Shown here: positions 54,968 to 64,000 of the stretch, piece after piece
Position numbering within the stretch: position 1 is the stretch's first letter
Layout of the letters: every line of letters starts with the position of its first letter
Source of the DNA: Xiashengella succiniciproducens
GTDB taxonomy: Bacteria > Bacteroidota > Bacteroidia > Bacteroidales > Marinilabiliaceae
Direction of reading: 5' to 3'
Assembly (NCBI RefSeq): GCF_023674465.1
Contig: NZ_CP098400.1
Span: 2,694,801 to 2,758,800, forward strand
Length of the DNA: 64,000 nt
Position numbers and translations under genes: made by a program
Notes under the pieces: generated by a model
What the model saw: the letters and a program-made list of their open reading frames with translations, nothing else
Database searches by the model: none
Told to the model about the DNA's origin: nothing

Positions 54968-56701
54968 CCTATATTGAGCGATTTATACAAAAAAAAATAA
55001 AAGATAGCTTGCTTATAACCTTGATAATGTGTATTTTAGAGGTATTAAAATAAAAAAACAACACTTCACCATTTAGGTGCACAAGACTATCTTTTATGAG
55101 TACGAAGATAACAAAAATCGGCATTACAACCAATAAAATTTCTGGTCGTGGAGGGCTCCCTTTATTTCTTCGCTACACTGAGCAAATTGGCTTATATGGG
55201 CTAATATCGCGTAATGTTTCTTCTCTGCTTACTGGAAACAGCAAAGGCTTGCAGCTTCAACAGTTTGTAAAACAGATTGTTGCATTTTTTATAGATGGCA
55301 CAAATATGGCCATAAGCAGTTTTGATCAAAGTAAAAAGGATGAAGGATATGCATGTTTGCTTGAATGCAAGACCGACCAATTGGCCTCTTCTCACCAGGT
55401 CAAACGTTTTTTTGGGAAGCTGTCCGTTATTTCAAACTCGGTATTCAATAAGATACTTAATGAACTGTTTATCTGGAGGCTTCACATATCCAAACCCAAA
55501 GTTATAGAACTGGGCATTGACACCATGGTTTTGGATAATGACGATGCTGCGAAACGCGAAGGTTGCGAGGTCACTTACAAGCGTAAGAAAGGGTTTCAGC
55601 CACTTCATATATGCTGGGGCTCGTTTCTGATAGACGTGACCTTTAGAAAAGGAAGTGCTCATTCCAATCATGGATCAGATTACACCGACAGGGTACGCTC
55701 TATAGTAAATCTGATACGCAAGAGATACTCCAAAGAAGTCCCTATTGTGGTGTGCGCCGATAGTGGGTTTGCGGATCAGAAAGCGTACGAGATATTCGAG
55801 CAAGAGCTTAATATACATTACATTACAACAGGAAAATTGTACAATGATGTTACTGAATATGTAAAGGCTTTACCCATTGACACTTTGGGCAAAATCACTA
55901 AAAATAAAGCAGTCTGGCAATTTGCGGAATTTGCCAGCAAGTTGAAATCCTGGTCCAAGTTTCGTCGTTGCTTTTTTACCAGATTGCACCGGGATGATAC
56001 CGGGCAGTACGTAATGGAATTTGGTAAGCCTGACAGCGTCATCTATACCAATATCGGGAACTGTCCTGTCGCTGACAAAAGGCTTCGGGCATCCGGTGGA
56101 GATGAGTGGTTTAAAGCTGATACCATCATACGAAAATCACACCAAAGAGGAGCCGACGAGTTGATACATCGTAGCATTAAAGAGCTTGCTACCAGAGAAC
56201 AACTTCCTTTTAAATCCTTTGGAATGAACAGAGCCTATTATTTTATGCTGGTAGTTACACACTTTATTTTCGAAGCATACAAACAAGATGTTACCGCAGA
56301 GGTTATTCCGGTAACCGTATATCCTAATACATTCAGAAGAAAGCTTATTGATTTTGCTGTCAAGATAACCTCAAGGGCAAGGAGTATTGTCCTGAATGTC
56401 ACCAGAGTAATTTATGAAACGATAAATATTGAAGAGTTATGGGAACGGTGTCAGTCACCGCCGAAAATTCAGTTTGCATAAGGCAGAACAACATACCTCA
56501 GGATTGTAAACCCGTAGTGGTAATGGGAGACTTATGTCCAGACCCATAGAAAATGCGATAAAGTTCGGTTTGAGTGAAAAACAGAACTGAATTTTCGTTG
56601 AAAAAGTACACGAAAGAAGCCTACCTCTGAGAAAATTTCCGTTTTTTTGAAATCAAGTGAGACGACGGGGGCAGGTGAAATTACGAATCGCTCAATTTAG
56701 G
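54968..56701 (+). mobile_element. IS1380-family insertion sequence
   Basis: A 1734-base element with inverted ends CCTATATTGAGCGATT (54968) and CCTAAATTGAGCGATT (other strand, ending 56701), 15 of 16 bases identical. It is flanked by the 5-base duplication TTTGA (54963-54967 and 56702-56706). It holds one transposase gene and about 220 non-coding bases on its right side. Both ends and the duplication are intact, so the insertion is recent. Confidence 0.93.
55096..56481 (+). CDS. IS1380 family transposase
   Basis: A 461-residue DDE transposase of the IS1380 group. Catalytic regions are GIDTMVLDNDDA (first Asp), VCADSGFADQKAYEI (second Asp) and a distal Glu in RGADELIHRSIKELA. NQYF/HNHG-type motifs of the family are represented by SAHSNHGSDYTDR. 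The gene is full length. It lies in the same direction as the host capA-like gene. Confidence 0.93.
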   Translation: MSTKITKIGITTNKISGRGGLPLFLRYTEQIGLYGLISRNVSSLLTGNSKGLQLQQFVKQIVAFFIDGTNMAISSFDQSKKDEGYACLLECKTDQLASSHQVKRFFGKLSVISNSVFNKILNELFIWRLHISKPKVIELGIDTMVLDNDDAAKREGCEVTYKRKKGFQPLHICWGSFLIDVTFRKGSAHSNHGSDYTDRVRSIVNLIRKRYSKEVPIVVCADSGFADQKAYEIFEQELNIHYITTGKLYNDVTEYVKALPIDTLGKITKNKAVWQFAEFASKLKSWSKFRRCFFTRLHRDDTGQYVMEFGKPDSVIYTNIGNCPVADKRLRASGGDEWFKADTIIRKSHQRGADELIHRSIKELATREQLPFKSFGMNRAYYFMLVVTHFIFEAYKQDVTAEVIPVTVYPNTFRRKLIDFAVKITSRARSIVLNVTRVIYETINIEELWERCQSPPKIQFA

Positions 56702-57776
56702 TTTGAAGTATATTGAGCCGGCATTCCGTTCTGCCGATATAGTTGTCGGCAATCTGGAAGTTACGCTTGCCGGACCTCCTTATACCGGTTACCCCGCCTT
56801 CTCCTCTCCCGATGCTCTGGCTTATGCATACAAGAATGCAGGTGTCAACTTCCTTGTTACGGCCAATAATCACTCATATGACCGTGGTCAAAAAGGGATG
56901 GAAAGAACCCTGGACGTAATTGAGGGTATGTATTTCAATTATACAGGAACATTCAAAGACAGTACTGATTTCAGGGAAAATAATCCCAGGATGATTGAGA
57001 TTAATGGGATACGACTGGCAATACTCAACTATACCTATGGCACAAACGGCATAGTAGTGCGTCAGCCCAATATAGTAAACCATATAGTCAGGGAGGAAAT
57101 AGCTGATCATATACTTGCTGCCCAAAGCCAGAAACCCGATATGATAATTGTCTGCATCCACTGGGGTGATGAGTATGCCTTGCAACCCAATGCAGCCCAA
57201 CGATCTACTGCCGAGTTTCTCTTCGATCAGGGTGTCGATATCATTATTGGGTCACATCCCCATGTGGTTCAGCCCATGCATGTAACCGAAGACGAAAACG
57301 ACAAGCGAAGGGTTCTCGTCTATTCACTAGGTAATTTTGTCTCAAATCAAAGGAATGAATATACAGATGGGGGTGTGATTGTTCGACTAGAAATTGAAAA
57401 AGAAGGATGCACAACTAAGGTCAAAGATGCAGAATATATGCTAACCTGGGTCTACACCCCGGTCGAGAATGGCAAAAAGAATTATTACGTACTGCCGGCC
57501 TCACTATACTCAAAGACCGGTTTGCCAGAACAACTTAGCGGGGCACAGAGCGGTATGGATAGTTATCTTTCCAAGGCCCGTGGAGTAATGAAGAACAACA
57601 CAGGAATTCAGGAGATTATTGAAGAATGGCCGCTTAGATAAATGCATCAAGCTTATTATTAAGCCACATGATACCTCTACACCGTGGCTTGTGAGCACTT
57701 TAGAAGTATGATACGACATGGGGTAATATAAGCTTGCACAATCCCAGCAATTTCATGCAAAACCCTAAATCTAGAT

Positions 57777-57817
57777 AAAACTGTCAAGGCTGTCCGGTGG
57801 GACAACCTTGACAGTTT
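57777..57817. terminator. Long bidirectional terminator between capA-like gene and alaS
   Basis: AAAACTGTCAAGGCTGTCC and GGACAACCTTGACAGTTTT form a 19-base stem with one mismatch and a 3-base loop. A- and T-runs on both sides allow termination of the two convergent genes. Confidence 0.85.
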
Positions 57818-57891
57818 TTGTAAGATCTCTCTGATAACAGTGTCCTTTACTGGGCACAGTATGGAGATAGTAATATTAAATCTACAGAGCC

Positions 57892-60519
57892 TTAGAGTCT
57901 TTCCTCGATCAGGCGAAGGGCTTTACTTATTGCAGTCTGCAATCCTGACGGATTCTTTCCACCAGCTGTTGCAAAGAACTTCTGTCCTCCACCTCCACCG
58001 TTTATCTCAGGTGAAACAGCCTTAATCAGTTCAATTGCATCAAGACCCTTTTCCACAAGTTCCTCAGAAATGATTATTGCAATCTGAGCCTTACCATCGG
58101 CTTCTACACCAAGGACAGCAGCCATACTGCTATCACATTCTGACCTTAGTTGGAAGGCAATATCCTTGACACTCTTGCTGAATATGGGCTTAAGCTGACA
58201 ATGCATCAGTTTGACTCCATTAAGCACCTTGGCATCGTCGCTGATATTACGTTTCAGAGCCTGAATTACGCCTTGTTTGAAGGTCTCAACCTCCTTCATC
58301 AACTCGGCATTCTCAGATACCAGAGATTCAATTCCCTTACGCAGATCTTTCTGCTTGTGAAGAATCTCTGCAAGTTCCCTTAGTAGGTCATTCTGTGCAT
58401 ACATCAGCTCCTCTGCCTTTTCTCCGGCAACAGCCTCAATACGTCTTACACCTGCAGCAACTGAAGACTCGGCAACTATCTTGAACATGCCAATCTGTCC
58501 AGTAGCACTCACGTGGGTACCACCGCAAAGTTCAACCGACTCACCGAAGCGAATAGCCCTGACCACATCCCCATACTTCTCACCAAAGAGCGCCATAGCA
58601 CCCATTTCCTTTGCTCTGGCAATAGGAATGGCACGGTGTTCTTCGAGAGGTAAGTTCATCCTTATCTCACGGTTTACTTCACGTTCAACCATCCTGATCT
58701 CCTCATCACTCATCTTTTGGAAGTGAGAGAAGTCAAAACGCAGATAGTCGGGATGAACTAGTGAGCCACGTTGCTCAACGTGTGTTCCCAATATCTTGCG
58801 AAGGGCTTTGTGAAGCAGGTGGGTCGCAGTGTGGTGGTTGGCAGTCATCTGACGCTTACGTACATCAACAACAGCGTTGAACCTGCCACTAACATCAGTA
58901 GGAAGCTTGGGTGCAAGGTGAACGATAAGATTGTTTTCCTTCTTTACCTCAGTAATTTCCCACCTCTCACCCTTGGCTTCTATATAACCACAGTCTCCAA
59001 CCTGACCACCACTTTCTGCATAGAAAGGAGTAATATTGAAGACTATCTGATAAAGCTCCTTGTTCTTTGATTTAACACGACGGTATTTGACGATTTCGAC
59101 TTCTGCTTCGAGGTGATCATAACCGATAAACTCTTCGGTGTCGTCCTTTCTCAATACCACCCAGTCGTCAGTTTCTACAGCCGTTGCATTTCTTGCTCTG
59201 GCTTTCTGTGCTTCCATTTCCTTTTCAAACTCCTCATGGTTGGCTTCAAGGCCGTTTTCCCTGAGGATTAGTTCGGTAAGGTCGTATGGAAAACCAAAAG
59301 TATCGTATAGCTCGAAAATCTGTTTTCCTTCAACAGTCTTTGCCCCCTTCTGTTTCCTCTCTTCAATAATCTTATCCAGGAGTTGGATACCTGTTGCAAG
59401 TGTACGCAGGAAGGCTTCTTCCTCTTCCCTGATAACCTTCTCGATCAGATCCCTGTTGGCTGCCAGTTCGGCATAAGCCTTACCCATAACTGAGATAAGG
59501 GTCTCAACAAGCCTGCACATAAAGGGCTCCTTCATACCAAGGAAGGTATAGGCATACCTTACTGCCCTGCGAAGAATACGGCGAATTACATATCCGGCCT
59601 TGTTGTTAGAAGGCAACTGACCATCGCAGATAGCAAAAGATATTGTTCTGATGTGGTCAGCTACAACCCTCATTGCAACATCAGTTTCCCTTGCTGCACC
59701 ATACTTAATTCCGGCAATATTGCTAATTTCCTGGATTATTGGTTGAAAAACATCAGTATCATAGTTTGATGTCTTACCCTGAATAGCTCTGGTAAGACGC
59801 TCAAAGCCCATTCCCGTGTCAATATGCCTTTGTGGTAATGACTCAAGTGATCCGTCAGCCTTGCGGTTATATTGGATAAATACAAGGTTCCAGATTTCAA
59901 TTACCTCAGGGTTGTCCTTATTGACTAATTGTTCTCCGGGAACCACAGCTCTTGCTGCAGGGTCACGGAGATCGATATGAATCTCAGAACAGGGTCCGCA
60001 TGGACCTGTATCACCCATTTCCCAGAAGTTGTCTTTTTTATTTCCGTTGACAATCCTATGAGCAGGAAGATGTTTGCTCCAATATTCGAATGCTTCACTG
60101 TCGCGTACCAGTCCTTCCTCCGCATTTCCTTCGAATACGGTAGCATAGAGACGATCAGGATCCATCTTCAACACATCAACCAGATACTCCCATGCCCAGT
60201 CAATCGCTTCATGCTTGAAATAGTCACCAAAGCTCCAGTTACCAAGCATTTCAAACATAGTATGGTGGTAGGTGTCATGACCTACCTCTTCCAGATCATT
60301 ATGCTTACCTGAAACACGCAGACATTTTTGTGAATTGGCCACTCTAAGGTACTCAGCTGGCCTGTTACCCAGGAAAATATCCTTAAACTGGTTCATCCCT
60401 GCGTTGGTAAACATCAACGTTGGGTCATCCTTTACAACCATTGGGGCTGAAGGAACAATACGATGTTGTTTGGACTCAAAAAATTCCAGAAAACTCTCTC
60501 TGATCTCAGATGCTGTCAT
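57892..60519 (-). CDS. alaS: Alanine--tRNA ligase
   Basis: An 875-residue AlaRS. The aminoacylation domain shows [30 protein letters not shown] and TGMGFERL. The editing domain has the zinc-binding HHTATHLLH (about residue 560) and [11 protein letters not shown], and the C-Ala domain ends with [16 protein letters not shown]. It charges tRNA-Ala and removes mischarged Ser/Gly. All domains are present. Confidence 0.97.
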   Translation of the reverse strand: MTASEIRESFLEFFESKQHRIVPSAPMVVKDDPTLMFTNAGMNQFKDIFLGNRPAEYLRVANSQKCLRVSGKHNDLEEVGHDTYHHTMFEMLGNWSFGDYFKHEAIDWAWEYLVDVLKMDPDRLYATVFEGNAEEGLVRDSEAFEYWSKHLPAHRIVNGNKKDNFWEMGDTGPCGPCSEIHIDLRDPAARAVVPGEQLVNKDNPEVIEIWNLVFIQYNRKADGSLESLPQRHIDTGMGFERLTRAIQGKTSNYDTDVFQPIIQEISNIAGIKYGAARETDVAMRVVADHIRTISFAICDGQLPSNNKAGYVIRRILRRAVRYAYTFLGMKEPFMCRLVETLISVMGKAYAELAANRDLIEKVIREEEEAFLRTLATGIQLLDKIIEERKQKGAKTVEGKQIFELYDTFGFPYDLTELILRENGLEANHEEFEKEMEAQKARARNATAVETDDWVVLRKDDTEEFIGYDHLEAEVEIVKYRRVKSKNKELYQIVFNITPFYAESGGQVGDCGYIEAKGERWEITEVKKENNLIVHLAPKLPTDVSGRFNAVVDVRKRQMTANHHTATHLLHKALRKILGTHVEQRGSLVHPDYLRFDFSHFQKMSDEEIRMVEREVNREIRMNLPLEEHRAIPIARAKEMGAMALFGEKYGDVVRAIRFGESVELCGGTHVSATGQIGMFKIVAESSVAAGVRRIEAVAGEKAEELMYAQNDLLRELAEILHKQKDLRKGIESLVSENAELMKEVETFKQGVIQALKRNISDDAKVLNGVKLMHCQLKPIFSKSVKDIAFQLRSECDSSMAAVLGVEADGKAQIAIIISEELVEKGLDAIELIKAVSPEINGGGGGQKFFATAGGKNPSGLQTAISKALRLIEERL

Positions 60520-60719
60520 GTTATTTTAGAAAATACCAGATTAACTGATTGCTCAAATAATTGAAACCTTAATTTTATGCAGGCGTAAAAGACTCTGCTC
60601 TAACTGTCGGCACAATCATCCATTTTATTGGTCTCTCAAACACTAAAACTCAAAATATTGAGTTATTAGGGCAGGCAAAAATAAATAATCGACGAGCAAA
60701 AATAGATTAATAACCTGAT

Positions 60720-60751
60720 TTTTGCGAGTTGATGGCAAAATTTTATATTTT
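60720..60751 (+). promoter_or_regulatory. Promoter of the M23 peptidase gene
   Basis: TTTTG (60720-60724) and TATATTTT (60744-60751) are spaced by 19 bases, matching the Bacteroidota consensus except for the final base. The gene starts 20 bases downstream. Confidence 0.5.
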
Positions 60752-60771
60752 AGCGACAAATTCAGTGCAGT

Positions 60772-61743
60772 ATGTCAAAAGTAAAGTATAAATACAACCC
60801 CGAAACGCTTAGCTATGACAGAGTAGAAACAGGGTTCAAATATTATCTTGGGAAGGCTTTCTCTTTCACTGTTTCCAGTGCTTTTATGGGTTTGGTATTT
60901 TTCTTCCTTTACTCCAACATTTTTGAGAGTCCCCGTGAAATTAAGCTTGAGAGGGAGAATGTAAAACTCCTATCCCAATATGAAATAATGGCCAGTAAAC
61001 TGGATCAGGCTCTTGACGTATTAGATGACATACAACAGCGCGACGAAAACGTTTACAGGGTCATCTTTGAAGCTGATTCAATACCTAATGCTATTCGTAG
61101 AGCCGGATTTGGTGGTGTAAACCGCTACCGCTACCTTGAAGATCTAGACAATGCCGAACTGGTAATCAGCACTGCCAAAAAGCTTGATGGCGTAATGAAA
61201 CAGCTCTACGTCCAGTCCAGATCCTTTGATGAGATTATTGACCTTGCACAACGCAAGGAGGAGATGATAAGATGCATTCCTGCTATTCAACCGATATCCA
61301 ACAAAGACCTAAAACGCACAGCTTCAGGATGGGGTATGCGTCTCGACCCGATATACAAGACGAACAAGTTTCATGAAGGACTTGACTTCTCAGCTCCAAT
61401 CGGAACGGAGATTTACGTGACCGGAGATGGTGTTGTCAAGACCGTTCATAAATCTGCAATAGGATACGGCAACTACGTTGAAGTAGATCATGGCTTTGGC
61501 TATACCACTCTCTATGCCCACATGTCTGAATTCAAGGTAAGAGTGGGACAAAAGGTCAAACGTGGTGAGGTGATTGGTTTTGTCGGCAATACAGGTAAAT
61601 CAACAGGCCCCCACCTTCACTATGAAGTAAGAATCAAAGGAAAAGCTGTGAATCCAACGCACTATTTTTTCCAGGACCTTACTCCTGAAGAATATGAAGA
61701 AATGATCAGAATCTCTTCCAATAGTAACAGAACCTTTGATTAA
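60772..61743 (+). CDS. M23 family metallopeptidase with N-terminal membrane anchor
   Basis: A 323-residue protein: a cytoplasmic N-terminus, one membrane helix (FTVSSAFMGLVFFFLYS, about residues 32-48), a coiled-coil-rich periplasmic stretch, and a C-terminal LytM/M23 domain. Zinc ligands are visible in FHEGLDFSAPIG (H-x3-D) and GPHLHYEV (H-x-H, about residue 280). Such enzymes or their inactive relatives cut or regulate cutting of peptidoglycan crosslinks. All metal ligands are present, so it is probably active. It leads an operon with the MerR-type gene. Confidence 0.92.
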   Translation: MSKVKYKYNPETLSYDRVETGFKYYLGKAFSFTVSSAFMGLVFFFLYSNIFESPREIKLERENVKLLSQYEIMASKLDQALDVLDDIQQRDENVYRVIFEADSIPNAIRRAGFGGVNRYRYLEDLDNAELVISTAKKLDGVMKQLYVQSRSFDEIIDLAQRKEEMIRCIPAIQPISNKDLKRTASGWGMRLDPIYKTNKFHEGLDFSAPIGTEIYVTGDGVVKTVHKSAIGYGNYVEVDHGFGYTTLYAHMSEFKVRVGQKVKRGEVIGFVGNTGKSTGPHLHYEVRIKGKAVNPTHYFFQDLTPEEYEEMIRISSNSNRTFD

Positions 61744-61746
61744 GCC

Positions 61747-62082
61747 ATGCCATACAAAGAACCGATTGTAGAAAGACTATACTACTCCATCGGGGAAGTG
61801 GCCAACATGTTTAATGTCAACACTTCCCTTATCAGATATTGGGAGAAGGAGTTTGACATTATCAAGCCGCATAAGAACAAGAAAGGCAACAGGCTCTTTA
61901 CACAACAGGACGTAGACAATTTTCACCTTATCTACCACCTTGTCAAAGAAAGGGGTATGACTTTGAAGGGCGCTAAGTTAAAGCTCAAAGAAAACCGTCA
62001 TAGTACTGAGGAAAACTTTGAACTTATTAAACGTCTTAAAGAAATTAGGGAAACACTAATATCGATAAGGGACAACCTTTGA
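61747..62082 (+). CDS. MerR family transcriptional regulator
   Basis: A 111-residue regulator with the MerR winged helix at the N-terminus (YYSIGEVANMFNVNTSLIRYWEKEF) and a short helical C-terminus without cysteine effector motifs. This minimal form is common next to the M23 peptidase in Bacteroidota. It lies three bases after the peptidase stop, so the two are cotranscribed. Its target and signal are unknown. Confidence 0.9.
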   Translation: MPYKEPIVERLYYSIGEVANMFNVNTSLIRYWEKEFDIIKPHKNKKGNRLFTQQDVDNFHLIYHLVKERGMTLKGAKLKLKENRHSTEENFELIKRLKEIRETLISIRDNL

Positions 62083-62137
62083 TATAGCTCTCCCGGATCA
62101 TTCTTTTCTTCAGCATTAACATTCTTCATTTGCATAA

Positions 62138-63241
62138 ATGAGTGAGCTTATACGTCTTCGAGATATTGCCGGACTCATCGAAAGTGTGGCACCTGCCGCG
62201 CTTCAGGAGAGTTACGACAATAGTGGAGTTCAATTGGGCAACCCTGATGATCAGGTAAACGGTGCGCTTATCTGCATTGATGTAACTGAACAAGTTATTG
62301 ATGAAGCAATCGAACTTGGAGTAAATCTGATAATATCACACCATCCCCTGATCTTTGCAGGAATTAAAAAGATTGGTGATGATGCCACAGGACATATTAT
62401 CCGCAAGGCTATTAAACACGATATCGCGATTTATTCAGCCCATACAAATATAGACAGCATTACAGGTGGAGTCAGCAGCAGGTTGGCGGACAAGCTGGGC
62501 CTAAAGGAACAAAAGATACTGCAACCACGAAAGGACAAGCTTTGCAAGCTGGTAACCTTTGTCCCCCATGCTCAGGCTGAGGAAGTGAGGCAGGCATTGT
62601 TTGATGCAGGTGCAGGACACATAGGCAACTATGACAGTTGCAGCTACAACATCACAGGTCAGGGGAGCTTCCGTGGCGGAGATCACTCAAAGCCCTATGT
62701 AGGTGAAAAGGGAGTGCTGCACTTTGAACCGGAAACCAGGATAGAAACAATCTTCCCTAATTATCTTGAAGGCCGGGTCATCAATGCACTTCTAGAAGCC
62801 CATCCTTATGAAGAAGTGGCATACGATATATATCCACTCAAGAATAGCTGGGACAGGGTCGGTTTTGGAGTCGTTGGGGTATTACCAGAAGCAATGCTGA
62901 CAGAGGAGTTCCTTCTTTATCTTAAAGAAGTTTGCAAGGCCGGAGTCATCAGGCACACAGCAATAACCACCAAGGAAATCCGCAAAGTAGCACTTTGCGG
63001 AGGCAGTGGCAGTTTTCTTCTTAAAGATGCGATCAGGGCCGGGGCCGATATTTTTATATCAGGTGACTTTAAATATCATCAGTTTTTTGAGGCTGAGAAT
63101 AAGATCATAATAGCCGATATAGGTCATTATGAAAGTGAGCAATTTACTAAAGAAGTTTTTTGTGAGATACTTACAAAAAAATTTCATAATTTTGCACTCC
63201 ATTTATCACAGGTAAACAGCAATCCTATTAAATACTTATAG
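62138..63241 (+). CDS. Nif3-like dinuclear metal centre protein
   Basis: A 367-residue protein of the Nif3/YbgI family. The metal ligands are in IISHHPLIFAG (two His), YSAHTNIDS (His and Asp) and the C-terminal ADIGHYESEQFTKE. An inserted PII-like domain (about residues 130-235) is typical of the longer members. These proteins form hexameric toroids with a dinuclear metal site; their biochemical role (cyclohydrolase-like has been proposed) is uncertain. It is followed after four bases by the zinc-ribbon gene. Confidence 0.93.
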   Translation: MSELIRLRDIAGLIESVAPAALQESYDNSGVQLGNPDDQVNGALICIDVTEQVIDEAIELGVNLIISHHPLIFAGIKKIGDDATGHIIRKAIKHDIAIYSAHTNIDSITGGVSSRLADKLGLKEQKILQPRKDKLCKLVTFVPHAQAEEVRQALFDAGAGHIGNYDSCSYNITGQGSFRGGDHSKPYVGEKGVLHFEPETRIETIFPNYLEGRVINALLEAHPYEEVAYDIYPLKNSWDRVGFGVVGVLPEAMLTEEFLLYLKEVCKAGVIRHTAITTKEIRKVALCGGSGSFLLKDAIRAGADIFISGDFKYHQFFEAENKIIIADIGHYESEQFTKEVFCEILTKKFHNFALHLSQVNSNPIKYL

Positions 63242-63245
63242 CATA

Positions 63246-63998
63246 ATGGCAAAGATGGATTCAAAAACCACAGCTACCGAGGTCAGCGTTGAGGACAAGC
63301 TCAAAGCCCTTTTCGACCTGCAAAAAGTAGCCAGCGAGATAGACAAGATAAAAACCCTGAGAGGCGAATTGCCTTTGGAGGTTCAGGATCTGGAAGATGA
63401 GATTGCCGGATTGGAGACTCGTATGACCAATCTGCAAACCGACATAAAGAAATTGAACGACGACATTCTTGCCAAGAAAAATGAAATCAAGGATGCCGAA
63501 TTATTGATCAAGAAATATGAAGCTCAGCAATCCAATGTTCGCAACAACCGTGAATACGATTCACTAACCAAAGAAATCGAGTTTCAAACTCTTGAGATTG
63601 AGCTTTGCGAAAAGCGTATCAAGGAGTTTACTGCCGAAATGAAGAGCAAGAATGAGTTGCTTGAGACTTCTGCAAAACTCGTAGAAGAGCGCACTGAAGA
63701 CCTAAAGGCAAAGAAGGCTGAGCTTGAAGAAATCATTACTGAGACCAGGGCAGAAGAAGAACGTCTGATTGCCAAGTCAAAGGAGATCGAAACCCGTATC
63801 GAAGAGCGTCTTTTGACAGCATTCAAGCGTATCCGCAAGAATGCCCGCAACGGACTTGCTGTAGTTACTGTTGCCCGTGATGCTTGTGGAGGTTGCTTTA
63901 ACAAGATTCCACCGCAACGTCAGCTGGACATCAAGCAGAGAAAGAAAGTTATCGTTTGCGAGTACTGCGGACGTATCCTGGTTGACAACGACCTCTAG
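63246..63998 (+). CDS. Coiled-coil protein with C4-type zinc ribbon
   Basis: A 250-residue protein: a long coiled coil (about residues 15-185, with heptad-rich segments such as DLEDEIAGLETRMTNLQTD) and a C-terminal zinc ribbon with cysteines in DACGGCFNKIPPQ and VIVCEYCGRIL. This layout is that of the CT398-like/zf-RING_7 family, usually next to Nif3-like genes, as here. Function is not firmly established; links to secretion or nucleic-acid binding have been proposed. The gene ends two bases before the window edge and is complete. Confidence 0.93.
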   Translation: MAKMDSKTTATEVSVEDKLKALFDLQKVASEIDKIKTLRGELPLEVQDLEDEIAGLETRMTNLQTDIKKLNDDILAKKNEIKDAELLIKKYEAQQSNVRNNREYDSLTKEIEFQTLEIELCEKRIKEFTAEMKSKNELLETSAKLVEERTEDLKAKKAELEEIITETRAEEERLIAKSKEIETRIEERLLTAFKRIRKNARNGLAVVTVARDACGGCFNKIPPQRQLDIKQRKKVIVCEYCGRILVDNDL

Positions 63999-64000
63999 GA

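Larger units (their letters stand above)
54808..57641 (+). pseudogene. CapA family protein gene split by IS1380
   Basis: Two parts of one gene flank the IS1380 element: 54808-54967 (signal peptide, then LLFFGDIMGHSGQ) and 56707-57641 (VVGNLEVTLAGPPYTGY, ANNHSYDRG, IHWGDEY, IIGSHPHVVQP, YSLGNFVSN). These are the successive motifs of the CapA/PGA_cap metallophosphatase-like fold, linked to poly-gamma-glutamate or capsule synthesis. Removing the IS and one copy of the TTTGA duplication joins them in frame across PTLKYIEP, giving a 364-residue secreted protein. As it stands the gene is interrupted after codon 53, and the left part runs into IS sequence. The right part could be translated from TTG 56703 but lacks the signal peptide. 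Confidence 0.92.

Noticed and set aside
1-64000. CRISPR array, prophage, toxin-antitoxin or defence island
   Set aside because: No regularly spaced repeats, phage structural genes or recognisable defence proteins are present on either strand.

Overview
The window looks like a chromosome segment from a member of the Bacteroidota, probably Bacteroidales/Marinilabiliales-like. The evidence is SusC/SusD pairs with lipoprotein glycan binders, a fused SecDF, the type IX secretion trio gldJ-porU-porV, Bacteroidota-type IS elements (ISAon1, IS4, IS1380), and repeated promoters of the Bacteroidota form TTTG-19-TAnnTTTG instead of the E. coli -35/-10. The genus cannot be named from this sequence alone.

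Layout. 1-8273 (minus): a polysaccharide-utilisation operon reading SusC, SusD and two TIG/IPT surface glycan-binding lipoproteins; the last runs off the left edge. An AraC-type regulator follows (8835-9737). 8.6-12.8 kb: housekeeping genes in poor condition: a start-less SHOCT remnant, rpsP with a frameshift, rimM, a thioesterase, dapD without its 5' end fused head-on to the first 150 codons of dnaE. 13.0-19.2 kb: a G+C-rich beta-mannan operon (GH27 alpha-galactosidase, GH26 mannanase, GH130 phosphorylase, cellobiose/mannobiose 2-epimerase, GPH symporter). 19.2-20.06 kb: a gene-free stretch with a small promoter-hairpin-terminator unit, then an ISAon1 element (20064-21597). 21.7-64 kb: a lower-G+C core region: tRNA-Leu, tRNA-Gly, mutS, a lolD-like ATPase, tatA, secDF, a MacB-like ABC pair, a sigma-54 two-component system, rex, two tRNA-Val, folC, phoH-like, an IMPase/acyltransferase/glycosyltransferase operon, murF, gldJ, porU, porV, ispF, a cold-shock gene, a capA-like gene, alaS, an M23 peptidase, a MerR regulator, a Nif3-like protein and a zinc-ribbon coiled-coil protein.

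How the genes work together. The mannan operon encodes a complete known route: secreted GH27 and surface GH26 debranch and cut (galacto)mannan, the symporter imports mannobiose, the epimerase makes mannosyl-glucose, and GH130 phosphorolyses it to mannose-1-phosphate and glucose. The neighbouring SusCD operon probably captures the same glycan, but that link rests on proximity only.

Insertion sequences have altered this region. Two identical IS4-family copies (26975-28384 and 35031-36440) each landed on a TAnnTTTG promoter box, cutting tatA and the sigma-54 regulator off from their upstream sequences. An IS1380 element splits the capA-like gene, and a 5-bp target duplication lets the original reading frame be rebuilt exactly. 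The combination of higher G+C and broken core genes to the left of the ISAon1 element suggests either transferred DNA carrying decaying donor housekeeping genes, or an assembly join. No CRISPR array, integrase, prophage or defence system was seen.
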